DNA of 64,000 nucleotides from Microcoleus sp. FACHB-831 (GTDB lineage: Bacteria; Cyanobacteriota; Cyanobacteriia; Cyanobacteriales; FACHB-T130): the NCBI RefSeq assembly GCF_014695585.1, contig NZ_JACJON010000067.1, positions 124,001 through 188,000 on the forward strand, given 5' to 3'. This document shows, one piece after another, positions 62,901-64,000 of this stretch (within the stretch, counting starts at the first letter, position 1; the number at the start of each line of letters is the position of its first letter). The notes below the pieces were generated by a model. That model was not told where the DNA came from and did no database searches. It saw nothing but the letters and a program-made list of their open reading frames with translations. The translations under genes and the position numbers were made by a program.

Positions 62901-64000
62901 CTAATGGAAACATTACCACTGGTGCTGAAGTGAATTCTCGCTCTAGGGGTTCTGGCACTAATGCTGGTTCTATCACATTAACAAGCATTTCAGGAGCCAT
63001 TGATACAACAGCAGGAGAGGTGAAATCTAGCTCGGTTGATGACAATGCTGGTAATGGTGGAGCGCTAGTTTTTAAAGCATCGGGAAACATTACTACTAAT
63101 ACGCTTATCTCTGAATCTTCTGGTTCTGGTAACGGCGGTAATATCAATATCACCAGTTTAAAGGGAGAAATTAACACGACAGCAGGAGATGTGAATGCTA
63201 GTTCTGTTAATGGAAATGGTGGAAATATTACGCTACAAGCCGCTGGCAATGTTACTACTAATAAAATTAGCTCGAATGGTTTTTCTAAGCTCAATGCTGG
63301 GAGCCTTCTTATTAAGAGTGACGGTAATATAAATACTGATGATTTAAGTTTTGTTAGTTTTTCTGGCGATGGCGGTAATATCTCCCTTACTGCGGCTAGT
63401 AATATTACAACCAAACGAATAAGTTCTAGCGGAGCAAATATCAGCGGAGATATTAATCTTACAAGTGGTGGAATAATTGATACTACTGGGGGCGATGTTA
63501 CTTCTACGTTTGGAACCGATAATCTTATCAATTCCGCTTTTGGTGGCAATATTACTTTCACTGCTACTGGTGATATAAAGACTGATGTATTAATATCTGG
63601 TATTCAGCCTTACACTGGCAGCGCTGGAAATATTAAGCTTGATAGCACGGGCGGTGTTATTACTAATAATCTTAACTCATCAGGCTTGAGTGAAGGAGGC
63701 GCGATCGCTATCTCAGCTAGCAACCAAATTACAACTGGGGAAATCAATTCTAGTTCTACTTCTGGTATTGGTGGAAATATACAAATCGATAGCAAAGATA
63801 CTATCTTAAGTGGAGATATTAACTCATCAGGGTTGAATGGGGGAGGCGCGATCGCTATTTCAGCTAGCAACCAAATTACAACTGGAGAAATCAATTCTAG
63901 TTCTAATTTTGGTAATGGCGGAAATGTAACTCTCGATCCGCTTGGAGATATTCAAGTTAGTTTAATAAATGCCCAAGGTGGAACGCGGGGAACGGGGGGG
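59927..64000 (+). CDS. Filamentous haemagglutinin/TPS-secreted adhesin, 3' end outside the window
   Basis: An uninterrupted frame of 1358 codons from the ATG at 59927 to the window end. Signal peptide (LSISRVSLLVVALSFMVSIG), then a two-partner-secretion domain: TQNGNQFDISGGKISGDGAN, LFHSFTHFGLSKDQIANFIS, GGDASVINGLLQVTGGNSNL, ILMNPAGIIFGSNASLNVPA and GFTATTANAIGFG. A beta-helical region of repeats of about 50 residues follows (GGAIALSA / GNITT / GNGGNI / TSGGIIDT). A TpsB transporter is required for export and is not in view. Several cyanobacterial relatives end in CHAT or calcium-binding domains; the end is not visible here. The A/T-rich, Gly/Ser/Asn-rich coding makes long false frames on the other strand. 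Confidence 0.95.
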   Translation, partial: MKLSISRVSLLVVALSFMVSIGIEKGRSQAQSIIPAADNANTITTQNGNQFDISGGKISGDGANLFHSFTHFGLSKDQIANFISNPNIQNILAIIKGGDASVINGLLQVTGGNSNLILMNPAGIIFGSNASLNVPAGFTATTANAIGFGSNWFNSTNINDYAILTGTPSNFAFTMSQPGAIINAGNLAVGEGKNLVLVGGTVINTGNLSAPEGNIIVAAVKGENLVRLSQAGHLLSLEIGTGNPNTPSPTQNPLSLPELLTGGGASSATGLTVNSNGEVILTGSGISIPTESGIAIVSGSIDASGKSGGNVQIFGNKVGLLGANIKVSGTNNGGNVLIGGDYQGKGKVPRAASTYVSKDSVINADSILNGDGGRVIVWADKLTEFLGNISAKGGSNLGNGGFVEVSGKDTLIFRGKVDTLATNGNAGTLLLDPIDITIVSATAASEDSKLPSFSYTDNYPSSFTISKTALENQSGNVLLEASNNITINPGVSLNFVSGGSIVFKADADSNGVGSFLMNSADTIATNGRSLSISGATLSVGNINTSSGSGNGGAFALTANGDINYNFLSTKSISGNAGNIDINAGGNVVGLDIYANSDGDNGGNLTINAGGNIYTDDIFSMGSLKSGDITLISGGTIDTFKTDTTLNTPGGIVSCSSSGAVLCAGGSGKGGNITLKAAIAIDIPNTLTSTGSAGGGNIDVQSDGTISRISLNSSSTNGKGGAIAVNAKSDITTGDINSSAFLDGGNIDIKSGGIIDIRQLAINSSSTNGKGGAIALDSASDITTGNINSNGLLGGGDIKLLTSGGSINATKGGLNSSSINGNGGAIALEAKGDIRTAKVESSSPDSVKNGGDITFTSKEGAINTTAGSLFSSSTFGNSGAIALSANGNITTSDIDSRSTGSGNGGNITLISKAGAIDTTSGTFNSYSNSGLGGAIALSANSNITTANLISVSPGVGTGGNIILNTTTGAIDTTAGVLFGGSVSGNAGASALTANGNITTGAEVNSRSRGSGTNAGSITLTSISGAIDTTAGEVKSSSVDDNAGNGGALVFKASGNITTNTLISESSGSGNGGNINITSLKGEINTTAGDVNASSVNGNGGNITLQAAGNVTTNKISSNGFSKLNAGSLLIKSDGNINTDDLSFVSFSGDGGNISLTAASNITTKRISSSGANISGDINLTSGGIIDTTGGDVTSTFGTDNLINSAFGGNITFTATGDIKTDVLISGIQPYTGSAGNIKLDSTGGVITNNLNSSGLSEGGAIAISASNQITTGEINSSSTSGIGGNIQIDSKDTILSGDINSSGLNGGGAIAISASNQITTGEINSSSNFGNGGNVTLDPLGDIQVSLINAQGGTRGTGG

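Noticed and set aside
60454-63894. Series of long minus-strand open frames opposite the adhesin
   Set aside because: They are low-complexity (Pro/Leu/Ile/Val-rich), have no ribosome sites or domains, and mirror the Gly/Asn/Ser-rich coding of the plus-strand haemagglutinin.

Overview
The window is chromosomal DNA from a cyanobacterium, most likely a filamentous one. The evidence is the very frequent HIP1 octamer (GCGATCGC and its near variants), an SLH-OprB porin, an SmtA metallothionein with an SmtB/ZiaR-type repressor, the remA-gmk gene pair, a DnaK with a glycine-rich tail, a HhoA-type HtrA protease, many small palindromic dispersed repeats, and a large TPS-type filamentous haemagglutinin. 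I cannot name the genus. There is no rRNA, no intact transposase and no CRISPR array. One tRNA gene (tRNA-Phe, GAA) is present.

Layout. 1-4.5 kb: an RND efflux pump (adaptor cut by the window edge, plus the inner-membrane pump). 4.5-8.4 kb, minus strand: gamma-glutamyltransferase, gluconokinase and three small envelope proteins. 8.8-12.6 kb: tRNA-Phe and a compact zinc locus (smtA, znuB, smtB/ziaR, znuC, znuA), in which the repressor gene lies antisense between znuC and znuB. 13-20.7 kb: SLH porin, RqcH, RemA, guanylate kinase, a small membrane protein and an AarF/UbiB-type kinase. 21.4-24.7 kb: a three-gene operon of an ATP-grasp-SET fusion, an ATP-grasp ligase and a small SET protein, closed by a perfect 30-bp palindrome; this is the best candidate for an undescribed system. 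24.8-37 kb: M1 aminopeptidase with HEAT repeats, DUF3352 protein, methyltransferase, several small unknowns, a VWA protein, a PEP-CTERM glycerophosphodiesterase and DNA ligase LigA.

37-45.7 kb is the most rearranged part: an EamA transporter, a HicAB toxin-antitoxin pair, a pentapeptide-repeat protein, a decayed second copy of the transporter-tail/hicBA segment, a very large GH2-like protein, and two pseudogenes (a small membrane protein with an in-frame TGA, and a DraG-family ADP-ribosylglycohydrolase) around dihydrouridine synthase. 46-59 kb: dnaK, an HtrA protease, a CBS-domain histidine kinase that has lost its phospho-acceptor His and its ATPase domain, an EI24-family membrane protein, recF, a PacL-type Ca2+ P-ATPase and a YegS/DagK lipid kinase. 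From 59.9 kb to the end of the window runs one open reading frame for a filamentous haemagglutinin; it has no stop inside the window, and the long frames opposite it are shadows.

A theme across the window is that small dispersed palindromic or heptad-like repeats occur between genes and also appear in frame inside coding sequences (gluconokinase, ZnuC, the GH2-like protein, the CBS kinase), where they add short repeat-encoded peptides. They also create misleading upstream start codons (RND pump, RecF, GH2-like protein).
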